A stretch of DNA of 64,000 nucleotides from Cyathus striatus (taxonomy: Eukaryota; Basidiomycota; Agaricomycetes; Agaricales; Nidulariaceae). A program made the translations under genes and the position numbers. The stretch lies in the NCBI GenBank assembly GCA_025738555.1, contig JAOVFP010000013.1:744001-808000 (forward strand). The letters run 5' to 3'. Positions 11,799 through 24,000 of the stretch are shown here, piece by piece. Position 1 is the stretch's first letter. Each line of letters starts with the position of its first letter. The notes beneath the pieces are model-generated. The model saw only the letters and a list, made by a program, of their open reading frames with translations, did no database searches and was not told where the DNA came from.

Positions 11799-14700
11799 AT
11801 GCGTTCATTTGATCAAGCAAGTCATTTCATTATCAACAATCTGACACAGACAGAGATGAATACATACCTGGATAGCGGTAATGCACAATTTTACTCTGCA
11901 ACTTAGGATAGTTCTAACCATCCAGCAGGATTTAAAATCCTCCAGCAACAAATGGTTCCAGAAGCTTCACATGATGCTGGTGAACGCTATGATGCACCAA
12001 AGTGCCATCCTGAAACTCGTAAAGCTGTGCTAAGCAACATTATGAGTTGGGTCAATAGTGATAATGAAGCTACAAGAATTATGTGGTTATATGAACCAGC
12101 TAGGGCTGGGAAGTCTGCCATTGCTCAGACCACTGCAGAAGAATGCCACAGTGAAGGGAAGCTAGTGGCTAGTTTTTTTCTCTTTAGATTTAGAGCTGGA
12201 TGAAACAATAAGGATGGCCTTGTCGCAACCATTGCATATCAGATTTGTGTTTCAGTTCCAGCCATGAAAGAGCACATTATCAAAAATATTGAGAAAAATC
12301 CCAATATATTCAAGACTAATATTAGGGTGCAAATGCAGGAACTGGTCGTTGAACCATTCAAACTAGTGAAGTCTGAGTGCTCTACATGCTCTACACCGAG
12401 ACTTGTCATAATTGATGGCTTGGATGAATGTCAAATCAGAAAAGATCAAGTAGAGATTATAGAAGCCATTGCCAAATCACTATCATTGATAGATAGTGCT
12501 TCTTTTCTCCAGTTCTTACTGGTTAGCTGACCTGAAGTAGAAATTCAAAGTGCATTTAATATGGAAAGCATTGCCTCATCTCGCACTCAACTGGCTCTTG
12601 ATGATACTTTCGATCCAGACAAAGACATAGAGCTATATCTTCAAAGCCATTTTCAGGCTCTCAGGTGTGAACACATATTAGGCTCAAATCTTCCTATATC
12701 TTGGCCCCGTGATGAAGATATTAATTTTATTGTGCGTAAATCTTCTGGCCAGTTCATATATGCTTCAACTGTAGTTCATTATGTTTCGGATTTGCAGCAT
12801 GATCCTCGCAAGCGACTGGATGCAATTCTCAATATTAATCCAGAAAATGATGAAAAACCATTTGCTCATCTTGATGCACTGTATTTGGCCATCCTTTCAG
12901 TTTGTGAAAATTACAAAAAGGTGGCCTTAGTGCTTGAAGCAATTATGTTTTTAAATAGAGGACACTTTCCTGTTTCTGGAGAAAGAATATTGATGTCTGT
13001 TAAATATCTGGATGCATTTCTTTCACTGGGGAATGAATGTCTGCTGCTACTTGCTGATCTTCCTTCGATTGTTGACATCAATGATATTGAATACACTGGA
13101 ATTCGATTCTATCATGCTTCCTTGGATGATTTTCTTCAAGACCCATCTCGTTCTCATGAATTTTATATTGATCAATATAAAGTACATGCTCGATTTTCGA
13201 TGTATTGCTTTAATCATATTATAAATCCACAATCAGGTGAGAGCACTCTCGAGTTTCCAAGTTTTGTATTATTCATTAAGCTGGCTATCCTCAGGTCTTC
13301 CAGAGATTGTATACACTTACTCTTTGGGGTGCTGCTTTTGTCACTTCAAATACAGTAACTGGGATGACAACATTTTTGAGTATATCCGTGAAGAAGGATT
13401 ACTAAAAGGCAGTAGTCAAATAGAAAATGCCATCCAAAAATACAATGAAAGTATCAAATCAAGATCTTTAATAAGACCTTGGTCTGCACTAGGTCACCTA
13501 GTTGAGGATATTGACAAAAGAGAAAGTACTTTTCCAATGTCTTACTATGAAGAAACTAATATAAGCATCTTCTATATTCAGATTTACTCTAAAGTGCATA
13601 TTAGAGATGTAGTCGATGTCGAATTCCTTAAACAAGTGCAGCAACATTTGCAAGATGATGTATGCATGTTGTACTACCTTCTAAAGAGATCAACAGACAA
13701 AAGTAAGCGATATGTTGTTATTGATCTCATTTTGAAGAACACTTTGAATACTCAAAAGAACAAAATTATGGCTGATATATTATCTACCGGAAGTATGTCA
13801 CAGTGGTTCATTGACTTAATGGAAGCCAATGGGTATATCTACCATATTCCTGCGGATGTACAGTCTCGATTAGCGTGTCTGCTTCTGGATTTCATGAATG
13901 GCAGTATGTTCGATGGGTCAGTTACCATCCTACATGCCAATATTAATTTTGACATTTTTCAGAAATACTTTAGCACTGTTTTATGAAATCTTTCACCATA
14001 TGCCGATATCAAAAGACGCAGCCATCACTATTCTTTTTTTTTTTTTTTTTTTCAATCCTAGTTTATTATTAAGTCGGTTGTGGAGAACCATATGTCACGA
14101 CTACAATGCGTATACTACTAGAGTAGGGTGGAAGATGACTATTGGGTTGGTGCGATTATTTTACTGGTGTCTACGAACTCGGGCATTGGTGCCGGAGGTG
14201 AGGAAACCTGGCCCATGGGCGGTCAGGTGTGTGAGGTCCTCGGCTACGCTACATACGGAAAGTTAATGAGGGGGTGTGTTACATTCGTCTGGGTATTCTT
14301 GAGGGGCTACTGTCTGGTAGGCAAGAGGTATATGATGTGTCGTGTTACGCATCTGGTGGATCCCATGCAGGGAGGGGACCTAGTGTGCGGTTGAAACGTG
14401 CTGTGGTGCAGACGAAGCTGAAGAGGGCAGCGATCCGTTTGGGCGAGGCGAGGAGTTTTCCTAGCGTAAGGCGGTTCCGAGGGATGGAGCACGCGTTGGC
14501 GAGGTGGTTCCGTGCTGCCGTGTGGGCAGTGCAATGGAACAGGAAGTGGTCTGTAGTTTCTGGGTGCTGGTGGCATCGGCGGCAGATGGGGGAGGGGGAT
14601 TTTCCGATGTGATGGAGGTGGTGGTATAGGGGGTTATGGTTCGTGATGAGGTAACCCAGTAGCGTTGAGAGTTTTCGAGGGAGCGTAAATAGTGTTTCCC

Positions 14701-15815
14701 GAAGTTTCGGGAGGCGGTGGAGGGGGACGATGCGGTTGATTCTGTGGAAACGAGGGGAGGATTGCCATAAGCTTTCGATGTGTGACATGAGCTTCGCTTG
14801 GTGGGCGGTGCGGAGTGCAGATTTATTTGCAGGGAGTGGTGAGCGTAGGCTGCCCGGTAGGAGGAGTCGAGGGCTGGAGCCGTCTGTAATGGCGCCCTTT
14901 GCTTCCGCGTCGGCATGTTCATTGCCTGGTACATCCTGGTGTCCTGGTACCCACCGGATGGTAATGGAAGGCCGTCGTGCCAGGGGGGCGCGTTCCAGAA
15001 TAGACTCTAGCAGATTTAGAAACAGGTCTGCGAGGTGGTGGCCGGAGTGAGAGTAGTGACTGCCTGCGGCAGTGATGGCAGCCTGGTTGTCAGTTGCGAA
15101 TGTGACCGATAGGTAGCTCCCGATGGGGAGTCCGTGGAGGAGATTTGCGCCCAGGATTAGGCCCATGCATTCAGCGTTGTAGACTGTATACCTTGTTGCT
15201 GGACCTAGACAGTAGCGGAGCCCCTTGTGGAAGTGCCCGTTGCGGTAAAGTACTGCTGAAGAACCTATACTATCGTTGAGGCCGGAGCCGTCAGTGTATA
15301 TAATGATATCAGAAGAGTCAGAGAGGTCAGTACTAATGGCCTCGAGCGAGTTACTATCTACTAGAGTGGAGAAAGGAGGGGACCATTGGGCATCACTATT
15401 CTTCGAAAGTGGAGATGTGTTGAGAAAATGGAACCGATTATAGATTCAGACAATTCTGCATCTGATGACTGGGTAAGTGAATATATCATGGGCGGTAAAT
15501 GGCCAATATACTATGACATAAAGGACTCAATGGGGCGCCTCATACATAATTATTGGGAGGTTTGTCACTTATTCATTTGATCATGAACCTCCTGTAATCA
15601 AATAATAGCGATCAATCAACTCTCAGGAATGCAAATCTGATGATAAAATTGATGTTTGACCAAATAAAGATAATCTGTTGAATGAGAAGGAATTAGCTGA
15701 ACAATTGGAATTATCAGCTAAATTTTCGGTCAAAGCTTCCTATAAACAATTATATACATCATGCGAAGATGAAGGCTTCGCGTATGTGCTTGAATACGTA
15801 CGAAACCGAAAATAA
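11799..15815 (+). pseudogene. NACHT-domain (NLR-type STAND NTPase) pseudogene, block A
   Basis: The start ATG at 11799 is in frame with a NACHT domain: a degraded P-loop YEPARAGKSA (GPAGAGKSA in block B), Walker B VIIDGLDEC (about 12400-12430), and a helical region with SSGQFIYAST. Introns inferred at 13237-13294 and 13917-13962 restore frame with a C-terminal helical region; a last exon ends at 15815. No WD40, ankyrin or TPR repeats are seen. In-frame stops at 11904 (TAG), 12200 (TGA), 12528-12530 (TGA; CGA in block B) and 15657-15659 (TGA; CGA in B), plus a LINE insertion at 14036-15390, make it dead. Family knowledge: fungal NACHT proteins act in non-self recognition and cell death; the effector domain here is not identifiable. 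Confidence 0.8.
14036..15390 (-). mobile_element. 5'-truncated LINE (non-LTR retrotransposon) in NACHT pseudogene A
   Basis: The minus-strand frame encodes the C-terminal part of a LINE ORF2: an RNase H domain with YTDGSG, YNAEC, ATDNQAA and NEHADAEAK (all four acidic positions present), then a cysteine/histidine motif CRRCHQHPETTDHFLFHC. The T run at 14036-14052 is the poly(A) tail on the other strand. CATCACTATTCTT flanks both sides (14023-14035 and 15391-15403), a 13-bp target duplication; block B has the site once (59195-59207, one mismatch). The reverse-transcriptase part is missing, as in target-primed reverse transcription that stopped early. Confidence 0.9.
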
Positions 15816-16320
15816 TATACCGCGAACAAGTAGATAAGAATTCATGGGTAGGTACAGGTTATGTATGTATAGTACAGAATACATACACTTTGAATACTTC
15901 ACTTCAACGCAAATTATTATCGTACATGCCTACTTAAAGGTGAGTGGACAAGGGAGACTCGTTGATGAAGAATATGACTGCCTCGCTGAGTCGCATTACA
16001 CTGTTCGATGAGCTACAACAATATTGCTGCCTCAAGAAATTTCGTATTATCAATTTATTAGTCAAACTGCGAGAACCAAATTATGGGTGCTAACTTATCC
16101 ATTATGAGCCTAAAGGATACTCAGTGGTCATAGTTCCTGAATTTATACTGCAAAATTTTGAGTGAGAAATTAATGTTAGTGAAAGAGAAGTTCTCGTTGA
16201 AAACCAATTGAAAACAATGAGCAAGAGTTGAGTTATCACTTATGTAAGGAAGAGGCTAGCCATTGACGTCCCATATTGCCCACAAGTTACCACCTCAACC
16301 AAGGTAAGTACATTATGCTT
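15816..16320. other. Downstream region of NACHT pseudogene A
   Basis: No gene seen. Matches block B at 59615-59668 plus 60487-60917, with two MITEs inserted in B. Ends where composite-repeat sequence starts. Confidence 0.5.
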
Positions 16321-16329
16321 CAGGGGAAA

Positions 16330-16640
16330 GCTCGAGTCCACCTAGTGGGCCCACCTTGTACGTTGACATCTCGCTGGTGTCTTGATTTAGCTCTATCCCT
16401 TCCGCGTTTGATTCCAGATGCTGCATAATAACTTCAACAGGCATCGCAGAGTCCGAGATGAAACCCTTCGGAAATGAGACCGCCATGGTTTAACATAACA
16501 TCTTGATCGGCACGTGTTTGCATAAGTCCAGCGTAAAACAACTAAAAGTACACGAAAAAAAGAAGACAAGAATGGTATAAGAAAACGTATATGTAAAGTG
16601 TCAAACACGTAGGAAGGAAGGAGTTATTACAACCACTTCC
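16330..16640 (-). repeat. Outer end of composite repeat, copy 3
   Basis: Reverse complement of about 3440-3670, including the stretch ending GGGCCCACCTTG that also lies at 27105-27130. Marks the end of the composite repeat distal to CSN3. Confidence 0.5.
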
Positions 16641-16810
16641 TAGAGTAACCCCTACCCACTTCCAGCGTCCCGGGCTCACTAAACTCCTCCCAAGAAGGCC
16701 CCACATCTTCATCGCCCATCAGAGTCCCCTGACCACCGACATCAGTAGCGCCTGCCCCACCCGGCGCATCGTCCCATGAGCCGTCTGATTATTGGTTTCT
16801 GACGACCTGT
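16640..16810 (-). pseudogene. Unidentified conserved exon (SDGSWDDAPGG type), copy 3
   Basis: The minus strand reads VRNQ, a stop, SDGSWDDAPGGAG, later MGDEDVGPSWEEF and SEPGTLEVGRGYSRKWL followed by a stop, so this is probably the C-terminal exon of a captured gene. Product unknown. Confidence 0.5.
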
Positions 16811-16829
16811 TTTGGAGGGAGGGAGGATT

Positions 16830-17690
16830 AGTTCGGTTAGAGAGAGGGAAGGAAGGAAGGACGGAAGTAAGAGAAAGGAGGAAAAAGGGAGAGACCCAAG
16901 CACAACACAACGTAGCGCATGAGACACGTCGACACAGTCAGGAACACGGAAGTAATGGATACGAAGCAAAGCCCCGTCCAGCCGCAGCAGTCCCAATGAA
17001 TGCCCAACCATGCGCATACGACGAAGGAGGGGGGGTCGAGAGCTAGCACAACTCCAACGAGCAACAATCGCGTATATAGCTGTACAGCCACAATCCCAAC
17101 CCAACTTAACGAGGGGCCAAAGCGTAGCACAACCCTCACCCAGGGGTACGAGCACGAAGGACGAAGGGGGAGGAGTCAAAAGACAGCAGAACTCAATGGA
17201 ACCGAGAAACACAATCCGCATCAACGAACGCCCAAAGCGCAGAGCAACACCTACCCAGGGGTACACGCACGAGAGTGGGGGGAGGGGGGAAGTCGAAAGC
17301 CAACACAACTCCAACTCCGCAAGTAACGCCAGCATATACAGCTGTACAGCCGCCTTTCCAACCCCACGAAGGACTAAAGCGCCCCGCAACCCCACCCAGC
17401 CAGACGCTCACAATGCGCGAAGAACGAAGGAGAGGGTCGAAGCCCAGGATGACTCCAACAGGAACTGATAGCGTATACAGCCCCGACTGGCGCGCAAACG
17501 CAGCAAAAGCACTGACAACGCATACGCCTATCATGTCCATCCAAAAACGCACGCACCCGGCGGAGGCCCAACGTCCAAAGCAATGCAGAACCCCACCTTC
17601 ATCAATCCACACATAGCACACTGTACAACCCCAAACTGCCCCCAACGCAAATACACATCTCGATCGTAGATCCAATCCTGCACCGCGCTG
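16830..17690 (-). repeat. Degenerate cassette repeat, copy 3 (distal part)
   Basis: Same cassette as 31760-32580 and 60918-61700. Long overlapping open frames occur in several frames on both strands; none is conserved between copies as protein, so they are not annotated as genes. Confidence 0.65.
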
Positions 17691-17699
17691 CGCATGAAT

Positions 17700-18360
17700 G
17701 CGGAGAAAGACGTTGACGTTGACGAGGTCGGGTTTTAGGCGGGAACGTAACGTGTGTAGCGACGTAGTTCGTGTAGTTGCATTTCGCGGCTGTGTCGTCT
17801 AGGTGCGCGAGGATGATTGGCTGTTGGCGAGTGGGTGCGAGTCAGATTGATAAGATAGGAAAGGGAAGTGGGGGGGACGTACTTGAAAGTAAACTCATGT
17901 TCATACTTGTGCACGAAGTCAGTAGCTGGAATCTGTTCCTGCGCTACATCCCACGAGAACGATGCTATCCACCACATTATCAGCCTTCTACCCTTCACAT
18001 AAGGAAACGAAAAGACATACGATCCGCAATCCAAATACCCTGCAAGCTGAAATCGAGAGTCCCTGGGTGTGTGTGTATAATTCGCGATATCTATCCGTAG
18101 CCTCGTCAGCTCATCTCCTCTCGACTTGAAGAAGGGTACTTACAAGGGACGTACATCTCCACATACTGTGCAAAGAAAAACAGATGTAAGTTAGAGCTAA
18201 AAAGTGCGAGGAGGAAGGAAAGGGGAGGACGTACACTTTCTCCAGAAAGGAATAGTTTCTTGCCCTTTAGCTCTCTGAACACTTCTAGAAACCGCTGCAG
18301 GAACCCGACGAGCTGCCATGCCGCGAGGTCGTCTTGGTTCTGTGGTTCCAGGTAGCGAGG
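17700..18360 (-). pseudogene. Serine carboxypeptidase (S10) gene fragment, copy 3
   Basis: Minus-strand exons read DDLAAWQLVGFLQRFLEVF-like sequence, LKGKKLFLSGES, an intron starting GTACGT, then YVEMYVP, later SWDVAQEQIPATDFVHKYEH and MQLHELRRYTRYVP (the out-of-frame shadow of the KCNYTNYV block). SFSWDVAQEQIPATDFVHKY corresponds to the conserved S10 stretch after the nucleophile. The Ala-Gly after the serine is Val-Glu here, which would spoil the oxyanion region. The N- and C-terminal parts of the enzyme are absent. Confidence 0.7.
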
Positions 18361-18399
18361 TTGTAAGCGGTAGCGAAAAGAAGAGAAAGGAGGGTAGAT

Positions 18400-19055
18400 A
18401 GGAAGGTGAAGGACAATGGCGTGCGCAATCAGGGCGATAGCTCACGGAGCTCGAAGCGCGCATACGAGCGTAGTTGGTAGACAGGAGCGGGTTGTTGAGA
18501 GCCAGAGCCTTTCAGAGCCCCAAGGCCCCCACTCTCAGCCCAATCTCACTCAACCGTGTAGGACGAATGAGAGGAGGCGAAAGCCAACACAACACCAAAA
18601 CGAGCATCGTACACCCCCAGCCTGAATCCCATACTGGATGACGCAGAGCACATCCACCTCACCCCCAACACCCAAAGCGCCCACACATCGCACATCTCGA
18701 GCGCGTACACCCAACCCTAGGCCACGTTGCACACCAAGGAGCGCAAAAGTGAAGAAAGAGGAGGGACGCGGGAGTCGGTACGACATAGGGGACGATGGGC
18801 GCGGGCAGCACTGGCGGTCCCAAAGTCAACATAAACGCATACCCGACCCCTCCCGACCCGACCACGACCCACCAGCCAACGAGGTCAACAGGACGACCAA
18901 TGCCCAGCCAGCAACACACGAGCCAAGGCCGTCCACGGTCCAGCGTCGTCCACCAGCACCCCTCACCCAATGCCCAACACCTTAAAGCCTGGCATGCAGA
19001 GGACGGGTGTCGAAAGTCGGGAGCCAACACGACTCCAACATGAAACGGGAGCAAG
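18400..19055 (-). repeat. Degenerate cassette repeat, copy 3 (proximal part)
   Basis: Counterpart of 5500-6240, 33290-33990 and 62430-63090. No coding function supported. Confidence 0.6.
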
Positions 19056-19059
19056 TGCC

Positions 19060-19560
19060 GCAAAAGTGCATACCCGCTTTCTCAAAGTATAAGGTGGATA
19101 GGATTCTGAGGGATGTGCAGGTGCAGGCGGAGATTGGCGTTGTTGGATGGGGAGGTTTTGAGTAAGGTGAGCTTCGGAGGTTTGGGGTTTGGGGGGGTGG
19201 TGTGCGATACTGGGAGGAAGAGGAAGGAGTCAGCATAGTGGTGGTTTGCGGCCCGAGCCAGGTGCCGTCTGGACGATCGGAGAAGGAGTATAAGACAAAA
19301 AGGGGAGGGAAGAACGAAAGAGAGAACAGACCATACTCAAAATCAACTCGCTAACCTCCTCCCCCATCCCCCATCACCAGCAACAACCCTCCCAATCTCC
19401 CCCAACCCAAGCGTTACACACGTCCCCGTCAGCTAGATCCACGACTTTCTTTACAAGGCCCAGGATCTTAGCTGCGAAGAGTTGGTGGTGGATTGTTGTG
19501 AACAGGTGGCGGTAATTGCAATGTTTTGCGGATGTTGCTGATGTATACACTGACAGGCGG
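19060..19560 (-). pseudogene. CSN3-like fragments, copy 3
   Basis: Short remnants: the FSK..VDRILRDVQ region appears at 19080-19135, and 19325-19500 resembles in reverse the TYVTLGLEEI / DLAKVWS stretch of CSN3 (ccaagcgttacacacgtccc). Heavily rearranged; counterpart of 63100-63415 but less deleted. Confidence 0.5.
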
Positions 19561-20960
19561 AGTTTGAGTACTAGCCTTCCTGGTGGAGGGGATTACAGCT
19601 TCCCATTCGTCCTATTCGTAGGCCGTAGGCGAGGGGATAGTTAAGTTTGAGGATGGCAGCTGAGGAAGTGGGTATGCAGACGAACACGGGACGTGGCGAC
19701 CAAAGTCACCAAACACATACGATTACCTAACACACTGAGAGAGAGCCAAATCTAATCGACTGCCACCTTTACTGGCAGCCAACTGGAAGTTCAAGCACGT
19801 TGCAAACGATCCCATCGATCTGATGGTTAATAAGTCTATGTATGTACTTCGACAACTCCAAGAGTCCAACCAGATCCGCTGAAACTGTACCGTTCGATCG
19901 ACGACAGCCTCCACACGATTTCTCTTCTATTCTTCCACGCGATCCAACCTGATGCTACTAATTTGGATTTAGACCTGTCCGAGTTATTTTTGTGTAACAA
20001 GCGCAATACTGGACAGCTGTCAGCTGGACCGTTCAATCGACGACAGTCATTTCCTTCACACACGGGTTCCACTGCTGCACTACACGACTGAACTTCTCTG
20101 TTCTTCCCTCTTCCACGCGATCTAAACCAAGACCGACCCCCTAATACTAAGTGAGTTATCGATTATCACAAGAGGTGTGAACAATTATCGATTAATTTTA
20201 TGTCAAATTGAACCAGTTCTGCGATAAGTTACTGATAGAAGCCTGCTATTGACAGTGCCGTATCTTCGTGTAGTAGCAATGAATTAAGCGCTACCTTACG
20301 CGATACATTTTATGCTTTAACCGCTCCCTGATTGATCTTTAATGCACCATTTTGCAACCCATAACAGTAGATGTAACATGAAGAGACGCTGTACACCGTC
20401 ACCCACAAACGCTGAGTGGCGTTGAATGGAATATACTCCATCGCTACAAGTCATGTCCTCCGAGACTCCAGCCAACGTCACAGCGAGTATGCCATTTACA
20501 CTGGGCTCTCCCACCCGAGATATATTCATTCTCAAACTAATTGCTCCTCACATGCGACATCGCGGTCATGCTTGTTACGTGTTCCCGCCTTCCATGTCTA
20601 CGTTCTTCCACGTAAACCACGCCTGGGTCGCGTGCAGCTTGCGATGCAATGTCTGTGAGTTTTGTACTTTAATTGCATGTGTGTGGATAAGCATACCATT
20701 CTCGGACTCGACATTTCCGAAAGATCGGGACTTTTGACGCTGAAGACCCAATCTTCAAAAATGCTTTGTGCTATTCCCGTTATGCATGTGAACAGCATTC
20801 AGAGTACCATTTTCGATATAGACACGTGTATCCGATATGGCAGGATTATGGGTCATACGACCACAGCCGCAATGTCAAACATTTATAGATTGTGAATATC
20901 AGATTCCGATGCTTTGGCTCGCAACACGATAACGAGAACATGTCAACAGCTTCATGAAAC
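19560..20960. other. Intergenic region upstream of the NACHT-WD40 gene
   Basis: No confident gene. A stretch near 19692-19740 matches 63421-63460, so the A/B duplication reaches this far. A diverged direct repeat (about 19880-19940 and 20025-20120, both with cgacgacag and ttcttcc..ttccacgcgat) is seen. Overlapping ORFs at 20317-20895 on both strands are unrecognised. Confidence 0.4.
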
Positions 20961-20962
20961 TC

Positions 20963-20968
20963 TATAAA
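20963..20968 (+). promoter_or_regulatory. TATA box of the NACHT-WD40 gene
   Basis: TATAAA about 100 bp before the ATG at 21069, followed by a C/T-rich leader (ttccccctcctggttttctc near 20990), a common arrangement in basidiomycete promoters. Position-based call. Confidence 0.5.
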
Positions 20969-21068
20969 GCTCGTTCATCTATACATTTGTTCCCCCTCCT
21001 GGTTTTCTCAACGCTCAAGTGTCACAACGCTGATTCACAAGCTCAAATACAATCTTACATCATCTTCG

Positions 21069-24000
21069 ATGGCTGAAAATCAATACAGTGCTCAAGTATT
21101 ATCCGGTGCGCAACATGTAAATGCACAGAATGCACAGATAACTACTGTTGGTGGTAATCAAATCACTAGTACTGTCAATAACTATGATGTGAAAAATGAT
21201 CATGAAATCGCAGAGAGAATTAAGCTATTGCAGCCTATTGATCATAACTTGCATTATCCTACTCCATGCATGGAAGGGACTAGAGTTACTAAATTGAATG
21301 AAATTTACAGGTGGCTGGTTGATTTTGGTATGCAGATATATTCATATACCTAAAGAGAACTCAAATTAATCATTTACATAGATGATTCCACTTCAAATAT
21401 TATGTGGATTACTGGTAGTCCTGGAACTGGAAAATCTGCAATTGCATCTACTCTGGTTGAAACACTCAGCTCAAAGGAATGGAAAAGACTGGGTGGCTGC
21501 CATTTCTTTAAGAGAGATGATAACATTTTGAGTGATGCAGCTGTAGTTTGGAGAACCATAGCTGCAGATTTAGCATCAAAAATACAGTATTCCATTGTGA
21601 AAGAGAACATTGCAGGATATTTGGATAACAACTTCAAACTTGGTGCAATTGAATGGCATTTCAAGCACCTGATTGCTGATACACTTACAACTTATCATGG
21701 TGAATTAATGAAGTTCCCTCCTGTGTTTGTTATTGATGCACTGGATGAATGTAAATCTTTAAAAGATATAAAAAAGACTTTCAACAGTTGGACTAAACTT
21801 CCAAGACATTATAAGCTGATATTAATAGGCAGACCAGGATCTGAACCTGATATTGTTCAAAATCCTCAAAAATGTGTTATTGTCAGACTAGAAACTGATT
21901 CAAATCTTGATCTAGAAATTAATAAAAACATTTATCAATTTTTAGAGAAATCTTTTGAAATTGACAAGAATGAGCTGCAACTACATTTGGTTGAAAATGA
22001 ATTAAACAAAATGACAGAAAGAGCTGCAGGGTTATTTATATGGGCATCTACAGCAATGAAGTACATAACAAATACACAACTTAATGAGAATGAGTTATCA
22101 CCAAGGGAGAAGCTTAACCAAGTGTTATCTGGAGAGTTAGACAATCCAGTTGACACACTCTATCAGCAAATACTTCAAAACTCATTTGGAAAATGGCATA
22201 ATAGCAGAAAAGAAATTGTTAGACAGGTCTTGGGCACTATTTATTTGGCAAAATCTCCATTACCTAAAGATGAGCTTCAATACTTTCTTAAAATTGATTG
22301 TGAAATGAATGACTTGGAAGAAGAAATCAAAAGGGTGCTGCATTTCCTTCAACCAGTTACAACAATCAATGATAATAAAATAGTGTTTCATCACTTATCT
22401 TTTGGAGAGTTTCTTAGAAAAGCATCTGAAACACACACATTCTCAGTAAATGATGTAAAACATATAAAGAGAATGGCAAAAATAACACTGGAAATTCTGA
22501 ACAAGGAACTTGAATTCAATATTTGCAAGATTGAATCGTCATATCTAATGAATGATAATATTAATGCTTTGGATGAAAGAATATATAAGTATATACCAAT
22601 TCATCTTCAATATTGCAGCAAATATTGGAATTTACATTATGTGGAAATGATTGAAAGTAAAAAAATTGCATCCACATCTTTGATGGAGTTAAATATATTC
22701 CTATATTGCAAATTTTTATATTGGTTAGAAATAATGAGTCTCTTAAATGAAATGCTAAAAGTAACTGATATGTTAAAAATGATCATTATATATACAAAAG
22801 TATGTTATAAATATTTAAAATAAAGTAAAAGCTTACATTTTAGCAGGAAAACCCAAGAGTTTATGAATTTATTAAAGATGCTCTGAAATTAATGTATAAT
22901 TTTTACTTTCCCATAAGAAGAAGCATAACACACATATATATTTCAGTGTTGGCATTTGGACCTGAGGAGTCATTAGTCATAAAGCACTATTCACCTTTCT
23001 TCAAAAATATACTTAAAATTGAAAAGGGAAGAGATATATTCTGGAAGGCAGCATTTAATACTGGACCATTTGAAGGCCACAGTGATTGGGTGACATCAGT
23101 GGCATTCTCTCCAGATGGAACACAAGTGGTGTCTGGGTCACGTGATGGAACAGTCAGAGTGTGGAATGTGGCAAGTGGACAAACCATTGCTGGACCATTT
23201 AAAGGCCACAGTGATTGGGTGACATCAGTGGCATTCTCACCAGATGGAACACAAGTGGTGTCTGGGTCACATGATAAAACTATCAGAGTGTGGAATGTGG
23301 CAAGTGGACAAACCATTGCTGGACCATTTGAAGGCCACAGTAATTATATGACATCAGTGGCATTCTCTCCAGATGGAACACAAGTGGTGTCTGGGTCACG
23401 TGATGGAACAGTCAGAGTGTGGAATGTGGCAAGTGGACAAACCATTGCTGGACCATTTGAAGGCCACAGTCATTGGGTGATATCAGTGGCATTCTCTCCA
23501 GATGGAACACAAGTAGTGTCTGGGTCATATGATAAAACAGTCAGAGTGTGGAATGTGGCAAGTGGACAAACCATTGCTGGACCATTTGAAGGCCACAGTG
23601 ATTGGGTGACATCAGTGGTATTCTCTCCAGATGGAACACAAGTGGTGTCTGGGTCAGATGATAAAACAGTCAGAGTGTGGAATGTGGCAAGTGGACAAAC
23701 CATTGCTGAACCATTTATATGCCACAATGATTGGGTGACATCAGTGGCATTCTCTCCAGATGGAACACAAGTGGTGTCTGGGTCACATGATAGAGCAGTC
23801 AGAGTGTGGAATGTGGCAAGTGGACAAACCATTGCTGGACCATTTAAAGGCCACAGGAATTGGGTGATATCAGTGGCATTCTCTCCAGATGGAACACAAG
23901 TGGTGTCTGGGTCACATGATAAAACTATCAGAGTGTGGAATGTGGCAAGCGGACAAACCATTGCTGGACCATTTGAAGGCCACAGTGATTGGGTGACATC

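Noticed and set aside
14730..15050. Plus-strand 106-codon ORF
   Set aside because: Antisense to the RNase H region of the LINE, whose motifs are clear on the minus strand.
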